Source: Planococcus salinus (GTDB taxonomy: Bacteria; Bacillota; Bacilli; Bacillales_A; Planococcaceae). From it: a stretch of 57,926 bases of DNA. Positions 32,932 through 42,532 of the stretch are shown here, piece by piece. A program made the translations under genes and the position numbers. The notes below the pieces were generated by a model that saw nothing but the letters and a program-made list of their open reading frames with translations, was not told where the DNA came from and ran no database searches. Location: assembly GCF_003719725.1 (NCBI RefSeq), contig NZ_RIAX01000009.1, positions 86,048 to 143,973 on the forward strand. The letters are read 5' to 3'. Within the stretch, counting starts at the first letter, position 1. Each line of letters begins with the position of its first letter.

Positions 32932-34104
32932 TTATACTTTCACTGTTTCGTTCTTTTGGTTGTAAGCTTTGCGGATCTGGGCTGCAATGATATTTTTTTG
33001 GATTTCCGAAGTCCCTTCGTAAATCCGGGAAATTCGGGCATCACGGTAAAAACGTTCAATCGGATAAGATTGCATATACCCCAGTCCGCCATGTATCTGC
33101 ACGGCTTTGTCCGCTACTCGTCCGTATACTTCCGAGCCAAGCAATTTCGCCATGGAGGCTTCCTGGATGACGTTCTTTCCTTCATCGACCATCCAGGCTA
33201 CACGATATGTAAGGCTGCGCAAGCTTTCGATATCCAAAGCCATTTCCGCCAAATAATGCTGGATAATCTGCTGTTCAAAAATCGGCTTCCCGAATTGAAC
33301 CCGCTCCATGGCGAAATCCACCGACAATTCAAGAAGTCTTACACAAGAACCAAGGTTTCTGGCAGCAAGTCCCGCTCTTCCGTTGGCTAAAATTTTCAAT
33401 GCATTGACATAACCTTTTCCTTCTTCTCCAAGCACATCATCCACCGACACTTCACAGTCCTCGAAAAACAGCTCCACTGAATGAGCGCCACGGAGCCCCA
33501 TTTTCGCTTCATTTTTCCCAATGATCAACCCAGGATTATCGCGCTCTACGATAAAAGAAGTGATGCCTTTGGCTCCCTTGCTTGGATCTGTAACTGCCAT
33601 AACTGTGAAAACACTGGCAATTGGAGCATTGGTGATATAATGCTTTGAACCGTTGATGATGTATTTATCCCCTTTTCGGACCGCCATCGTTTGAATATTG
33701 GAAGCATCGGATCCGGCACTTGGCTCGGTCAACGCAAACGCGCCGATGTATTCGCCTGAAGCCAATTTCGGCAAGTACTTTTTCTTCTGCTCTTCGTTCC
33801 CCATTTCGACAATCCCGACTGTTCCAATGCCGCCATGGCCTCCAATCACAGTGGTATAACTGTTTGCCGTTTTGCCGAGTTCTTCGAAAATCGCACACTT
33901 TCCGACCATGCCGATGCCCAGGCCGCCATATTCTTCCGGAATGCTTAAGCCGAAGAGCCCCATTTCCTTGCTTTTATCAAGGATGGATTGCGGAATGTCA
34001 TCGTCTTCTTCAATCTGGTTGGCATATGGATCGACTTCATTGTAAACAAAGTCCCGTACAGTTTTGGTAATTGACTGGATATCTTCAGACAGTTCGAAGT
34101 TCAT
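32932..34104 (-). CDS. Acyl-CoA dehydrogenase, SCAD type
   Basis: 390-aa flavoenzyme. It shows FALTEPSAGSDASNIQT and KYIINGSKHYITNA in the beta domain, QIHGGLGYMQSYPIERFYRDARI, and the intact catalytic block IYEGTSEIQKNIIA with the C-terminal Glu. This is the short-chain/butyryl pattern, unlike the enzyme at 25985, so the cluster holds two dehydrogenases of different active-site type. The chosen ATG at 34104 has GGAGGAG upstream; the longer frame adds eight residues without a site. It is followed closely by the citryl-CoA-lyase-like gene. Confidence 0.92.
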   Translation of the reverse strand: MNFELSEDIQSITKTVRDFVYNEVDPYANQIEEDDDIPQSILDKSKEMGLFGLSIPEEYGGLGIGMVGKCAIFEELGKTANSYTTVIGGHGGIGTVGIVEMGNEEQKKKYLPKLASGEYIGAFALTEPSAGSDASNIQTMAVRKGDKYIINGSKHYITNAPIASVFTVMAVTDPSKGAKGITSFIVERDNPGLIIGKNEAKMGLRGAHSVELFFEDCEVSVDDVLGEEGKGYVNALKILANGRAGLAARNLGSCVRLLELSVDFAMERVQFGKPIFEQQIIQHYLAEMALDIESLRSLTYRVAWMVDEGKNVIQEASMAKLLGSEVYGRVADKAVQIHGGLGYMQSYPIERFYRDARISRIYEGTSEIQKNIIAAQIRKAYNQKNETVKV

Positions 34105-34224
34105 AGCTTCTCCTCCAAGATTTATCAATTTTATAACTGGTGGATGTTCCGCAAAACAACGCCGCTTCCCTCAGGGCGTAACGATGAATGAAATTACTTT
34201 CTGTGGTTCAACTCACATCAATAG

Positions 34225-34653
34225 TCAGTTAATATCTTTCTCTTTCAAAATCGAGAAAACACCAATGGCATCGGCAATGACCACTCCGTCTTCGTCCTCC
34301 ACCTTCGCATTTACATACTGGATCCGGCTTTTGGAATTGACGATGTCCGCAGTTGCATATACCGTCTTCCCTTCTTTCGCCGGGTTCATGAAGTTGGTGG
34401 TCAATGAAACCGTTGTGACCATATTCGGTTGCATGGAGCGCAACGTCGCTGAGATGGCTACATCCACCAATGAAAGAATGGCCCCTCCATGAAGGGTTTT
34501 ATTAACATTTAAAATCCCATCGGAAACGACTGCTTTTACACTAACTGCACCTTTTTCCAGTGAATGAAAGGTAAAACCAAGGTTTTTCCAGTAAGTGGAA
34601 CTCTCAAAATGATCCCGCAGCCATTCCAGGTAATCTGTTTCTGTTGTCATCAA
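34225..34653 (-). CDS. PaaI-type hotdog acyl-CoA thioesterase
   Basis: 142-aa single hotdog domain. The catalytic segment is NKTLHGGAILSLVDVAISA, followed by TTVSLTTNFMNPAKEGKTVYATAD. PaaI-type enzymes release dead-end acyl-CoAs and free CoA when a degradation pathway stalls, which fits this location. The start is a TTG (34653) 9 nt after AAGGAG, or the ATG directly following (34650); I keep the first. It lies between the acyl-CoA ligase and a dehydrogenase gene. Confidence 0.85.
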   Translation of the reverse strand: MMTTETDYLEWLRDHFESSTYWKNLGFTFHSLEKGAVSVKAVVSDGILNVNKTLHGGAILSLVDVAISATLRSMQPNMVTTVSLTTNFMNPAKEGKTVYATADIVNSKSRIQYVNAKVEDEDGVVIADAIGVFSILKEKDIN

Positions 34654-34666
34654 ATCTTTTCACTCC

Positions 34667-36814
34667 TTATTGATTGGCGATCAAGTCTGCCTGCTCTGTT
34701 TCGTTCCATACCAGCAACCCATCGAGGGCCACAATTCCTTGTCCTTCTTCCAGCACAGCCACCGGGTTGATGTCCATTTCTTTTAAATCTCCGTTATGCT
34801 GGTGCACGAAATCGGATATCTTCACCAATGCGTCTGCAAACGCGTCGATATCGGCTTTTTTACTGCCGCGCGTTCCCTGCAGCATGGCGTAGCCTTTCAA
34901 TTCCTCCACCATCGACTTCGCTCCTGCTTTATCAACCGGAACGTGGCGGATTGAAATGTCTTTCAGCACTTCGATAAAAATGCCACCCAGTCCACATACA
35001 AGGAAACTGCCGAATTGCGGGTCTTTTTTCACCCCGATAAACATTTCGACACCTTTTTCGCTCAGCATTTCTTCGAACAGAACGCCTTCAATCTGTGCGC
35101 CTTCTTTGTATTTTTTGCCGGCTTCCAAGATTTCATTGAACGCCTGTTTTGCTTCAGCTGCATTTTGAATGTGCAGTTTCACGCCTCCAGCATCGGTTTT
35201 ATGCAGGATGTCGGGGGAAATGATCTTGGCCACTAATGGAAACGCCAGTCCGTCAATTTGCTGCTCCACTTCTCCGAGTGACTCCGCAACGGCACTTTCA
35301 GGCACTTTAATACTCAGTTGCTTTAGAAGCCGCTTGGATTTTTCTTCTGTCCAAACTCCCGATTTATATTCTTCTTTTTCGGCTTTTCCAGCATTGACAG
35401 CTGGCCTTTCAGCAGCAAGTTCTGTTTTGTAAAAGTCGGAAAGATTCGATAAGTGCTTGACTGCGACCATCGTATCGTATGTCGTTTTGTAAACCGGCAC
35501 ACCGTATTCACGCAAAACCTGACGGCCTTTTCCTGTCAGTTCTTCAGTTCCCGTCACCGTCACAATAATCGGTTTTGCTTCCCGTTTATCGATTTCTGCA
35601 ACTTTCCGGCAAATCTGCTCCCCTAATGCACCGCCGAATGTGGTCTGGATAATGATGATGTCGGTATTGTCGTCTTTCACCAATGTTTCCAGTGTATCCG
35701 TAAAAATATGCTGTTCCTTCAATGCCTGTGCTGTAATGTCAATCGGATTCAATGCTGAACCATAGGAAGGGATTGTGCCTTCAATCTTTTCCTTGGTCTC
35801 CCCTTTTAAAGGCTCCAGCAACAGGCCGAACTCTTCGCTCAAATCGGCCATGGCAATACCCGCTGCTCCTGAATTGGAAACAGTGACGAGCTTTTTGCCG
35901 TTCGCCCATTTTCTTCTTGATACGATTTTCATTACGTCGATCATCTCATCTATATCCTTGACCGTGATTATGCCATACTGTTTTGCGATGACCTGGAACA
36001 TTTCTTCCGATCCTGCCAAAGATGCGGTATGCGAGGAAACGGCTTCTTTACCGATTTCCGACTTCCCTGTCTTCAGAATGATCAGCGGCTTCTGCAGTTC
36101 TTTTGCCCGCTTTGCCACGTTGATCAATTGCTGGCCATTCGGTACACCCTCCATGTAGGCAGCAATGACCGTCGTGTCTTCGTCTTCCAGCATGAACTCC
36201 ATCGTATCGATGGTCGTGACATCCATTTCATTTCCTGTATTCACGACATAAGTAAAGCCGAGGTCCTCTTCCTGTGCCAGCCCGAAAACAGAAAACCCAA
36301 GTGCCCCGCTCTGTGAAACAAGTCCGATATTGCCTGTTTTGAATCCGTTCTCTGCTTCAAGGGAAGTGGCAAAGCCCATAGGGATGCTGTCTTTGACATT
36401 CAGGCAGCCTACGCTGTTGGGACCGATGATCCGGACATTGTTTTCCTGCGCCATCTTCGCTACTTCGTCTTGAATTTTTCTGCCGCTTTCTCCGATTTCA
36501 GCAAAACCGGAACTGAACAGCAGGATATTCTGCACGTTTTTTTCGATGCACTGTTCCAGAATGGAAATTAAACGGGCTGCGGATACCGCAATCATCGCCA
36601 AATCCACTTGTCCTGGGATATCCAGGATGCTGTCGTAGCATTTAACACCTTCAATTTCATCGTACCTCGGGTTTACAGGGTAAATTGACCCCTTGTAATC
36701 ATTTCTCAATAAGTTTTTCATCGGCTTTCCGCTGATGGTTGTAAAATCTGCGGAGGCTCCGATAATCGCGATCGATTCGGGATGGAAAAACTCTTTCAAT
36801 GTTTCTGTAGGCAT
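34667..36814 (-). CDS. ADP-forming acyl-CoA ligase (acetate-CoA ligase family)
   Basis: 715-aa fused NDP-forming acyl-CoA synthetase. The N-terminal CoA-binding Rossmann domain (about 5-130) has SIAIIGASADFTTISGKP. The succinyl-CoA-ligase-like domains follow, with VSQSGALGFSVFGLAQE and the phospho-histidine segment SSHTASLAGSEEMF. The C-terminal ATP-grasp domain (about 490-700) includes HKTDAGGVKLHI and LVCGLGGIFIEVLKD. It would activate the imported acid as a CoA thioester at the cost of one ATP to ADP. The start at ATG 36814 has AAGGGAG 6 nt upstream. It follows the second TRAP system, a natural uptake-then-activate order. Confidence 0.9.
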   Translation of the reverse strand: MPTETLKEFFHPESIAIIGASADFTTISGKPMKNLLRNDYKGSIYPVNPRYDEIEGVKCYDSILDIPGQVDLAMIAVSAARLISILEQCIEKNVQNILLFSSGFAEIGESGRKIQDEVAKMAQENNVRIIGPNSVGCLNVKDSIPMGFATSLEAENGFKTGNIGLVSQSGALGFSVFGLAQEEDLGFTYVVNTGNEMDVTTIDTMEFMLEDEDTTVIAAYMEGVPNGQQLINVAKRAKELQKPLIILKTGKSEIGKEAVSSHTASLAGSEEMFQVIAKQYGIITVKDIDEMIDVMKIVSRRKWANGKKLVTVSNSGAAGIAMADLSEEFGLLLEPLKGETKEKIEGTIPSYGSALNPIDITAQALKEQHIFTDTLETLVKDDNTDIIIIQTTFGGALGEQICRKVAEIDKREAKPIIVTVTGTEELTGKGRQVLREYGVPVYKTTYDTMVAVKHLSNLSDFYKTELAAERPAVNAGKAEKEEYKSGVWTEEKSKRLLKQLSIKVPESAVAESLGEVEQQIDGLAFPLVAKIISPDILHKTDAGGVKLHIQNAAEAKQAFNEILEAGKKYKEGAQIEGVLFEEMLSEKGVEMFIGVKKDPQFGSFLVCGLGGIFIEVLKDISIRHVPVDKAGAKSMVEELKGYAMLQGTRGSKKADIDAFADALVKISDFVHQHNGDLKEMDINPVAVLEEGQGIVALDGLLVWNETEQADLIANQ

Positions 36815-36875
36815 ATGCAACTCCCTTTCATTTACTCTGTTTGGATGTTCTATATTCAGGTGGATGAATGTTCAG

Positions 36876-38786
36876 TCAGGTGATAACTTCTTCCGATCGG
36901 ACTGCGTTTTTATTGGATAGCCGGATGAGGAAAAACAGCACCAATGATATTCCTATCCCAATCAAGCTGATGTAGATGAAAGGTACAATAATCATTAATG
37001 ATGCAGCCCCTAAAGAAAGACGCAGTACTTTGTTTTTTATGATACCGGCTCCCATAATGTAGCCTTCCAAAGCAGAAGATAAGGTAAACACCCCGATCAA
37101 GGCGGTTCCTGCCACCATAATGACTTCCGATACTTCTGCCCGACCGATTAATGCCGGATTGTACACAATAATGAAAGGTACAAGGAAAGTGACGATTCCG
37201 AGCCGTACCGAGGTAAATCCGGTCTTCATCGGACTGGATTTCGCTATACCAGCTGCCGCAAATGAAGCCAGAGCCACTGGAGGTGTAATATAGGAAACTG
37301 TAGCCCAGTACAGCACAAACAAGTGGGCTGCAATCGGGTCAATTCCCAGCTGGACCAGTGCTGGAGCCATAACCACGGCCAGGAAAATGTAAACTGCCGA
37401 AACGGTCATACCCATTCCCAACACAAAACTGGTGATGGCGCCCGCTACCAGAATCAGGAACATACTGTCTCCAGCGACGGAGACCAATTCTCTCGAGAAC
37501 GAGAACGAAACACCCGTAATGGACAACGCTCCAACGATAAAGCCGATTCCGGCAATCAAGCATGTCAGGTCGGTAAGGATTTTTCCGGCATCAATCCCCA
37601 AATTGTAAAATTTTTCTTTCGTAAAACGGGTTTCTTTCCTTGTCATAGCCAAAGCAAAAAGAAGCAAGCTGACGTAAAATGGCGCTTGTCCTTCGTTTCG
37701 CATAACAACAAGCAAGTATGTCAATAACACCAAAGCTGTCAGGAACGGCCAGCCTGTTTTCAAGGTTTTCCCCAGTGAAGGCAATTGCGCCCGTGGGATC
37801 CCTTTCAAATTATTTTTGGCCGCATAGCCGTCCGCTTGGATCAGCAGGGCAAAAAAGTAGAGAAACGCCGGAATGGCCGCGGCCATGGCAATTTCGATAT
37901 ATGGCACACCGATAAACGAAGCCATGATAAAAGCCGCTGACCCCATGATTGGCGGTGCGATCGTTCCACCCGTTGAAGCAGTCGCTTCAATGGCACCTGC
38001 ATAATGCGGAGGATATCCCGCTTTCTTCATGGAAGGGATAGTCATGGCACCAGTAGTGATTGTGTTCGAAATGGCACTGCCGCTCAACATGCCGAAAAAA
38101 GCACTGCTGACAACTGATACTTTCGCAGCTCCACCGCGAAAGCGGCCAAAAACGGACTGTGCCAGATTAAAGAAGAAATCTCCTCCGCCTGAAGCGGTCA
38201 ATACAACACCGAACAGCATAAAGCCAATCAGCAACGAACCAACTGTATCAAACGGGATGCCAATGATACTGTTTGTACTCATCACATGGTTTCTCGCTGT
38301 CGTAAGGAAATCAAATGTCTGGCCCGACAAAAAGCCGATCGGCACCGCGCCCGAAATCAATGGATAGAAAGAGAATACCCCACTGATGATCATGATTGGC
38401 AGTCCAGCTACACGCCGAAGCGCTTCCAATAGAACAAACCAGAAAATCACACTGAACACGGTAGCGATGGTTGGTGAAATATATTCCCAGCCTTCACTGA
38501 TAATCTGCTGTGCATTCCACCCCATGTAAAAAGGAATGACAAACGATATAACCATCAACAAGACGTCATACCATTTAACTCTTTGGTCCTCCTTTTTCTT
38601 GCTGAAAGGATGGATAATGAAAGCGATCGGCATAAACATCGCCAATAAATAATAAAGGTAAGCGGAATTTATCGGGTTAAATCCAAAAATCCCCAAATAG
38701 AACAGCTGGTTGATTGTAATGGAGACACCGATGACCGTCAAAAGAATAACAACACTGCCCCAGAACCTGTTTAATCTTTGTTGCAT
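36876..38786 (-). CDS. TAXI-type TRAP transporter, fused permease (system 2)
   Basis: 636-aa fused small and large permease subunits. It shares GMLSGSAISNTITTGAMTIPSMKKAGY, ATASTGGTIAPPIMGSAAFIMAS and GMGMTVSAVYIFLAVVMAPAL with system 1, but differs strongly elsewhere, so this is not a recent duplication. There is no DUF1850 partner here. The binding protein gene lies 65 nt upstream. GGGTGG precedes the ATG. Its place inside the catabolic run indicates that it carries the substrate of this pathway. Confidence 0.92.
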   Translation of the reverse strand: MQQRLNRFWGSVVILLTVIGVSITINQLFYLGIFGFNPINSAYLYYLLAMFMPIAFIIHPFSKKKEDQRVKWYDVLLMVISFVIPFYMGWNAQQIISEGWEYISPTIATVFSVIFWFVLLEALRRVAGLPIMIISGVFSFYPLISGAVPIGFLSGQTFDFLTTARNHVMSTNSIIGIPFDTVGSLLIGFMLFGVVLTASGGGDFFFNLAQSVFGRFRGGAAKVSVVSSAFFGMLSGSAISNTITTGAMTIPSMKKAGYPPHYAGAIEATASTGGTIAPPIMGSAAFIMASFIGVPYIEIAMAAAIPAFLYFFALLIQADGYAAKNNLKGIPRAQLPSLGKTLKTGWPFLTALVLLTYLLVVMRNEGQAPFYVSLLLFALAMTRKETRFTKEKFYNLGIDAGKILTDLTCLIAGIGFIVGALSITGVSFSFSRELVSVAGDSMFLILVAGAITSFVLGMGMTVSAVYIFLAVVMAPALVQLGIDPIAAHLFVLYWATVSYITPPVALASFAAAGIAKSSPMKTGFTSVRLGIVTFLVPFIIVYNPALIGRAEVSEVIMVAGTALIGVFTLSSALEGYIMGAGIIKNKVLRLSLGAASLMIIVPFIYISLIGIGISLVLFFLIRLSNKNAVRSEEVIT

Positions 38787-38851
38787 TTCTTCACCACCCT
38801 CATATTAGTGAGAAGCACCGAAGACGATGTCTTCGATGCGCACTTCTCCAC

Positions 38852-40030
38852 TTATTCAATTAGCTCCTGTTTCTTCTGGATCCAGTAATCTGAAAATTCT
38901 TCCTGGCTGATGTTTTCCTCTTTGGCACTTTCAAGTACTTGAGGCCATAACTCTTCCAACTTTTCAAAACGCTCAATCAACTCGTCATTCTTTGCTTGAT
39001 ACTCCTCTGTCCACATGCCTTCTTCTTCAAAATACTTGATGGCGCCTTCGTGTACCGGCACTCCGTAAGGTTCCACCAGAATATTGTCTTTGTGCCAGTT
39101 ATGAAGGTTGGCAGCAGCATCTTTCCAAGAATCATATGTTTCATCCATCGCTTTTACGTATGCGTACATGCTTTCTGCTGACTGATCAGCATAAGCGACG
39201 ACCGGATAACCATATCCCATAAGTACAACTGGATTTTCTTCAGACATGCCTGCACCATTGTCCATCGGAGAAGGAACTACCCACGGAGCGATTTCCTGGA
39301 CACGATCCCAAGATTCTTGGTCTTCCTCCATTTCAAGCCAAACGATCTCTTCCATGCTTTCCAATTCAATCAGTGCAGAAGCGGTCGGATTCATGAACGT
39401 TACATCAATTTGTCCGTTTCTCATGGCATCCGGCTGACCGCCATAATCAGACAAATCCACGCGCTCCACATCATCCCATGTCAAATCTGCATAGGCCAAA
39501 GCTGCTTCTGCTTTCAAATTCACTGACTGATTCCCGGTAATATAAGGAACTTTTTTGCCTTCCAGATCCGCAATCGACTGGATTCCAGAATCCGCCAACG
39601 CCACAAACCCTAGAAAACTGAATGGTGCCCAAACAACTCTTACATCCTGAGGCCCCCACTCTTCAGTCGCGAAATCGTAATTTCCTTCGAAAGCAAATTG
39701 GTATTCGTCTCCGAGTCTTCCAAGGTCCGCCATATCGTTAACCATTGGCTGCATTCTTCCTACTCCGCCTGAAGATGGCAGAAGACGGATTTGCGTTCCG
39801 TATTTCTTGGTCATTTCATTGGCAATGGCTGTGGCTTCCGTATATCCGCCTGAACCGACATCATAGACGCTCCAAACCATCTCATCAGGCAGACCTTCGA
39901 TTGTCCCTTCTCCGCCTTCGCTCGCTGAACCGGAACTTCCTCCATCGGAACTTCCTGTGTCTTCGCCGCATGCTGCCAGTACCAAAACAAAGATCAACAT
40001 TACCAAAAAACCCAATTTCTTTTTCAACAT
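38852..40030 (-). CDS. TAXI-family TRAP solute-binding lipoprotein (system 2)
   Basis: 392-aa binding protein. The signal ends in LVLAACGED, followed by a Ser/Gly-rich linker and the mature TAXI fold, including YDVGSGGYTEATAIANEM, GVGRMQPMVNDMADLG, LEGKKVPYITGNQSVNLK and AMRNGQIDVTFMNPTASALIE. It is about 60 residues longer than the system 1 protein, with an acidic C-terminal helix. AAGGAG is 9 nt before the chosen ATG; another ATG 6 nt upstream is too close to that site. The ligand is unknown. Its distance from system 1 suggests a different ligand. Confidence 0.9.
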   Translation of the reverse strand: MLKKKLGFLVMLIFVLVLAACGEDTGSSDGGSSGSASEGGEGTIEGLPDEMVWSVYDVGSGGYTEATAIANEMTKKYGTQIRLLPSSGGVGRMQPMVNDMADLGRLGDEYQFAFEGNYDFATEEWGPQDVRVVWAPFSFLGFVALADSGIQSIADLEGKKVPYITGNQSVNLKAEAALAYADLTWDDVERVDLSDYGGQPDAMRNGQIDVTFMNPTASALIELESMEEIVWLEMEEDQESWDRVQEIAPWVVPSPMDNGAGMSEENPVVLMGYGYPVVAYADQSAESMYAYVKAMDETYDSWKDAAANLHNWHKDNILVEPYGVPVHEGAIKYFEEEGMWTEEYQAKNDELIERFEKLEELWPQVLESAKEENISQEEFSDYWIQKKQELIE

Positions 40031-40087
40031 GGTCATTCACTCCTTTTTTATAATTGCTTTTGAAACATGGTTGCTTGTTGCCGTCCG

Positions 40088-40831
40088 TTACATTGAACGT
40101 CCGCCTGCTACTTCTGTGACCGTTCCGGTAATATAATCCGAGTACTCAGAAGCAAGAAACACGACCGCTTTTGCCACATCTTCAGGAACACCTGCGCGCT
40201 GCAACGGAATTTCTTTGATACGGGCCTGTCGGACGTCTTCCGGCATTGCACGTGTCATATCCGAATCGATAAAACCTGGCTGAATGGCGTTGACATTGAT
40301 CTGATATCTGGCTGACTCTCTCGCCGCCACTTTTGTCATTGCTACAATGCCAGCCTTTGCCCCTGCGTAATTAACTTGGCCCATATTGCCGATTTTTGCG
40401 GAAATGGACGAAATATTGACGATTTTTCCTTTTCCTTTCTTTCTCATATGAAGAACTGCAGCCTGCATGCATAGGAACGTACCCTTCATATGTACGTCGA
40501 TGACTTGATTGAAATGCTCTTCTGTCATTTTGTGCATCATTGCATCCCGTGTGATTCCCGCGTTGTTTACGAGAATGTCCAAGTCTCCGAAAGTTTCCAG
40601 CGTCTGTTCAATCATTTTATTGACGTCTTCTTTGTCCGCGACATTGACCTTGCAGGCAATTGCTTTTCTGCCCAGTTCTTCAATTTCCTTCACTACATTT
40701 CCGGCGGCTTCCATGTTCATATCCGCCACTACAACGTCAGCTCCGTGTTTTGCCAGGACCAAAGCTGTGTCCCGGCCAATTCCTTGCCCGCTTCCAGTTA
40801 CGATTGCTATTTTATCCGTTAATTTCATCAT
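40088..40831 (-). CDS. FabG-like short-chain dehydrogenase
   Basis: 247-aa classical SDR. The NAD(P) site is TGSGQGIGRDTALVL, then NNAGIT. The catalytic Ser lies in IVNISSISAK and the YxxxK motif in QVNYAGAKAG. The closing segment YITGTVTEVAGGRSM is typical of FabG-like 3-oxoacyl reductases. In this cluster it probably oxidises a 3-hydroxyacyl-CoA made by the MaoC or crotonase hydratases. AAGG lies upstream of paired ATG codons, so the start may be one codon further in. Confidence 0.9.
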   Translation of the reverse strand: MMKLTDKIAIVTGSGQGIGRDTALVLAKHGADVVVADMNMEAAGNVVKEIEELGRKAIACKVNVADKEDVNKMIEQTLETFGDLDILVNNAGITRDAMMHKMTEEHFNQVIDVHMKGTFLCMQAAVLHMRKKGKGKIVNISSISAKIGNMGQVNYAGAKAGIVAMTKVAARESARYQINVNAIQPGFIDSDMTRAMPEDVRQARIKEIPLQRAGVPEDVAKAVVFLASEYSDYITGTVTEVAGGRSM

Positions 40832-40898
40832 CCATGACCTTCTTTCCGAAAGAGTAATTTCTTCTTATTTGCTGAATATACTGCTTTGTCCCTGTTGC

Positions 40899-41675
40899 TT
40901 ACTTCCCAGTGAAAACCGGCTTCTCTTTGTTTCGGAAAGCGTTTACACCTTCCTTGTGATCTTCTGTCTGCTGAAGAATCGTCTGGGCAAAACGTTCTGC
41001 TTCCAGTGTTTCTTTTAGCGTCCGCTGACTGGATTGATTGATCAAGTCTTTCGTCATCATATTCGTGTAGTAAGGACCCGCGGCAAAACGTTCTGCTTTT
41101 TCCATGACTTCCGCCAGCAGTTGTTCTGTCGGGAAAATTTCATTTACTACGCCATTTTCTTTGGCTTCCTGCGCTTTAATCATGGAACCGCTCAAAATCC
41201 ATTCTTTCGCTTTGTAAGGTCCGACCAGTTGAGGCAGGAAATAATTCAATCCGCAGTCCGGAATCAACCCCAGCTTATTGAACGCAAGGCCGAACTTTGC
41301 ATCTTCCGCTGCATAAACAATATCTGCTGCCAATGCCAAACTGAAGCCCGCACCGACTGCATAGCCTTCAACCATTGAAATGACGATTTTTTTCATATGG
41401 TGGATTTTCATTATGACTGAACTGAAGACATCCATATGATCAAAGGTCTCCAGCACTGTCCGTTTGCCCATTCCTTTGACACTGCTGCCTGAACAGAAAT
41501 TCCCTTCACTGCCTTTCAACACCACTGCTTTCACCTCATCGGACTGCTCAAGCTCATCCAGGAGCTTTAAAAATTCCTCTCGCATCTCAATGGTGATCGC
41601 ATTTAACTCCGAGGGGTTGGCCAGTGTCAGAACAGCAACGTGATTCTTTATTTCACATTTAACGCCGGTTTCCAT
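40899..41675 (-). CDS. Enoyl-CoA hydratase/isomerase, PaaG-like
   Basis: 258-aa crotonase-fold protein. The oxyanion-hole segments are GSEGNFCSGSSVKG and EGYAVGAGFSLALAAD, and the second active-site region is FGLAFNKLGLIPDCGLNYFLP. The first catalytic-Glu position (usually GGGCE) reads GAGFS, as in isomerase-type members such as PaaG, so an isomerase role is as likely as hydration. The start at ATG 41675 has AAGGAGG 7 nt upstream; the ATG at 41681 is only 1 nt from that site. It lies between the SDR and MaoC genes. Confidence 0.88.
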   Translation of the reverse strand: METGVKCEIKNHVAVLTLANPSELNAITIEMREEFLKLLDELEQSDEVKAVVLKGSEGNFCSGSSVKGMGKRTVLETFDHMDVFSSVIMKIHHMKKIVISMVEGYAVGAGFSLALAADIVYAAEDAKFGLAFNKLGLIPDCGLNYFLPQLVGPYKAKEWILSGSMIKAQEAKENGVVNEIFPTEQLLAEVMEKAERFAAGPYYTNMMTKDLINQSSQRTLKETLEAERFAQTILQQTEDHKEGVNAFRNKEKPVFTGK

Positions 41676-41711
41676 CTGCATTCCTCCTTCACCTGCATAT
41701 TAATTGCACCT

Positions 41712-42092
41712 TTACCGCTTTTTCACTTTAAATTCCGCAGATACCTTTACTTCATCCTGATTTTTTGCATACGCTGTACATGACCATTCCTCGTCATTTT
41801 CATCCACGATTTGGCCTGTAACGGTGATTTGTTCACCTGGTCTTGTCATGGCTTTGAAGCGGACAGAAAACTCAGTCATCTCCTGATCCGGAAACCAGGT
41901 GCCGATCGCTTGCCCGACAAATCCCATCAACAGCATGCCATGAGCAATTACACCACCGAGCCCAGCCTTTTCAGCAGCTGGCACCACTGTATGAATCGGG
42001 TTAAAATCCCCGGAGGCTCCGGCATAGCGAACTAATTGAGTATGAGTGATTTCTTCTTTTTCCAGAACCGGAAATTCGTGTCCTTTATTCAT
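41712..42092 (-). CDS. MaoC-like hydratase subunit
   Basis: 126-aa hotdog protein. The hydratase-2 motif is visible as GASGDFNPIHTVVPAAEKAG with the catalytic Asp and His, followed by IAHGMLLMGFVG. It would hydrate a trans-2-enoyl-CoA to the R-3-hydroxy form, and probably pairs with the product of the gene 12 nt upstream to form one active dimer, like HadA/HadB. AAGGAGG precedes the ATG. Related pairs hydrate itaconyl- or mesaconyl-type CoA esters, which would suit a dicarboxylate pathway. Confidence 0.88.
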   Translation of the reverse strand: MNKGHEFPVLEKEEITHTQLVRYAGASGDFNPIHTVVPAAEKAGLGGVIAHGMLLMGFVGQAIGTWFPDQEMTEFSVRFKAMTRPGEQITVTGQIVDENDEEWSCTAYAKNQDEVKVSAEFKVKKR

Positions 42093-42104
42093 TGGTAATC
42101 CTCC

Positions 42105-42512
42105 TTATCCTCTTTCAATGATGGTGGCATACCCTTTGATGGCGACTTCGCCTTTTTGGTTTTTGTATGTTCTTTGGACCGTATAGAAATCCATCCCTTT
42201 TTTGGACTGGATGTCGACTACTTCTGTCGACACCGAAATGTCATCTCCAGCGTAAAGAGGAAGTATGTATTCGTATTTCTGTCCCCCATGCAGCACCTTC
42301 TCGAGATCAAGGTCCAACAGTTTCCCATAGGACTCTCCGCCACCCCAGAAATCAATCACTGTCGCAATTGTCGGAGGCAACTTTTTCCCGGTTAGATAAT
42401 CAGGGTTGTCATCGCCAATCGCCTGTGCCAATTCTTTGATTTTTCCAGCCTCCAGTCGAAACGTGAAATCTTCGAATCTGGTCCCAACATCCACTTCTTT
42501 CGTTTTTGTCAC
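42105..42512 (-). CDS. MaoC N-terminal-domain-like hydratase partner (FAS1-like)
   Basis: 135-aa hotdog protein of the MaoC_dehydrat_N type (FTFRLEAGKIKELAQAIGDDNP; KLPPTIATVIDFWGG; GQKYEYILPLYAGDDISVSTEV). It lacks the catalytic Asp-His of its partner and usually supplies the substrate-binding half of a heterodimer. Translation starts at a GTG with AGGAGG 9 nt upstream; no better ATG exists. It is the first gene of the long minus-strand run reaching down to about 32 kb or beyond, so the regulatory sites just upstream matter for the whole pathway. Confidence 0.85.
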   Translation of the reverse strand: MTKTKEVDVGTRFEDFTFRLEAGKIKELAQAIGDDNPDYLTGKKLPPTIATVIDFWGGGESYGKLLDLDLEKVLHGGQKYEYILPLYAGDDISVSTEVVDIQSKKGMDFYTVQRTYKNQKGEVAIKGYATIIERG

Positions 42513-42532
42513 CTGACATGCCCTCCTTCTTC

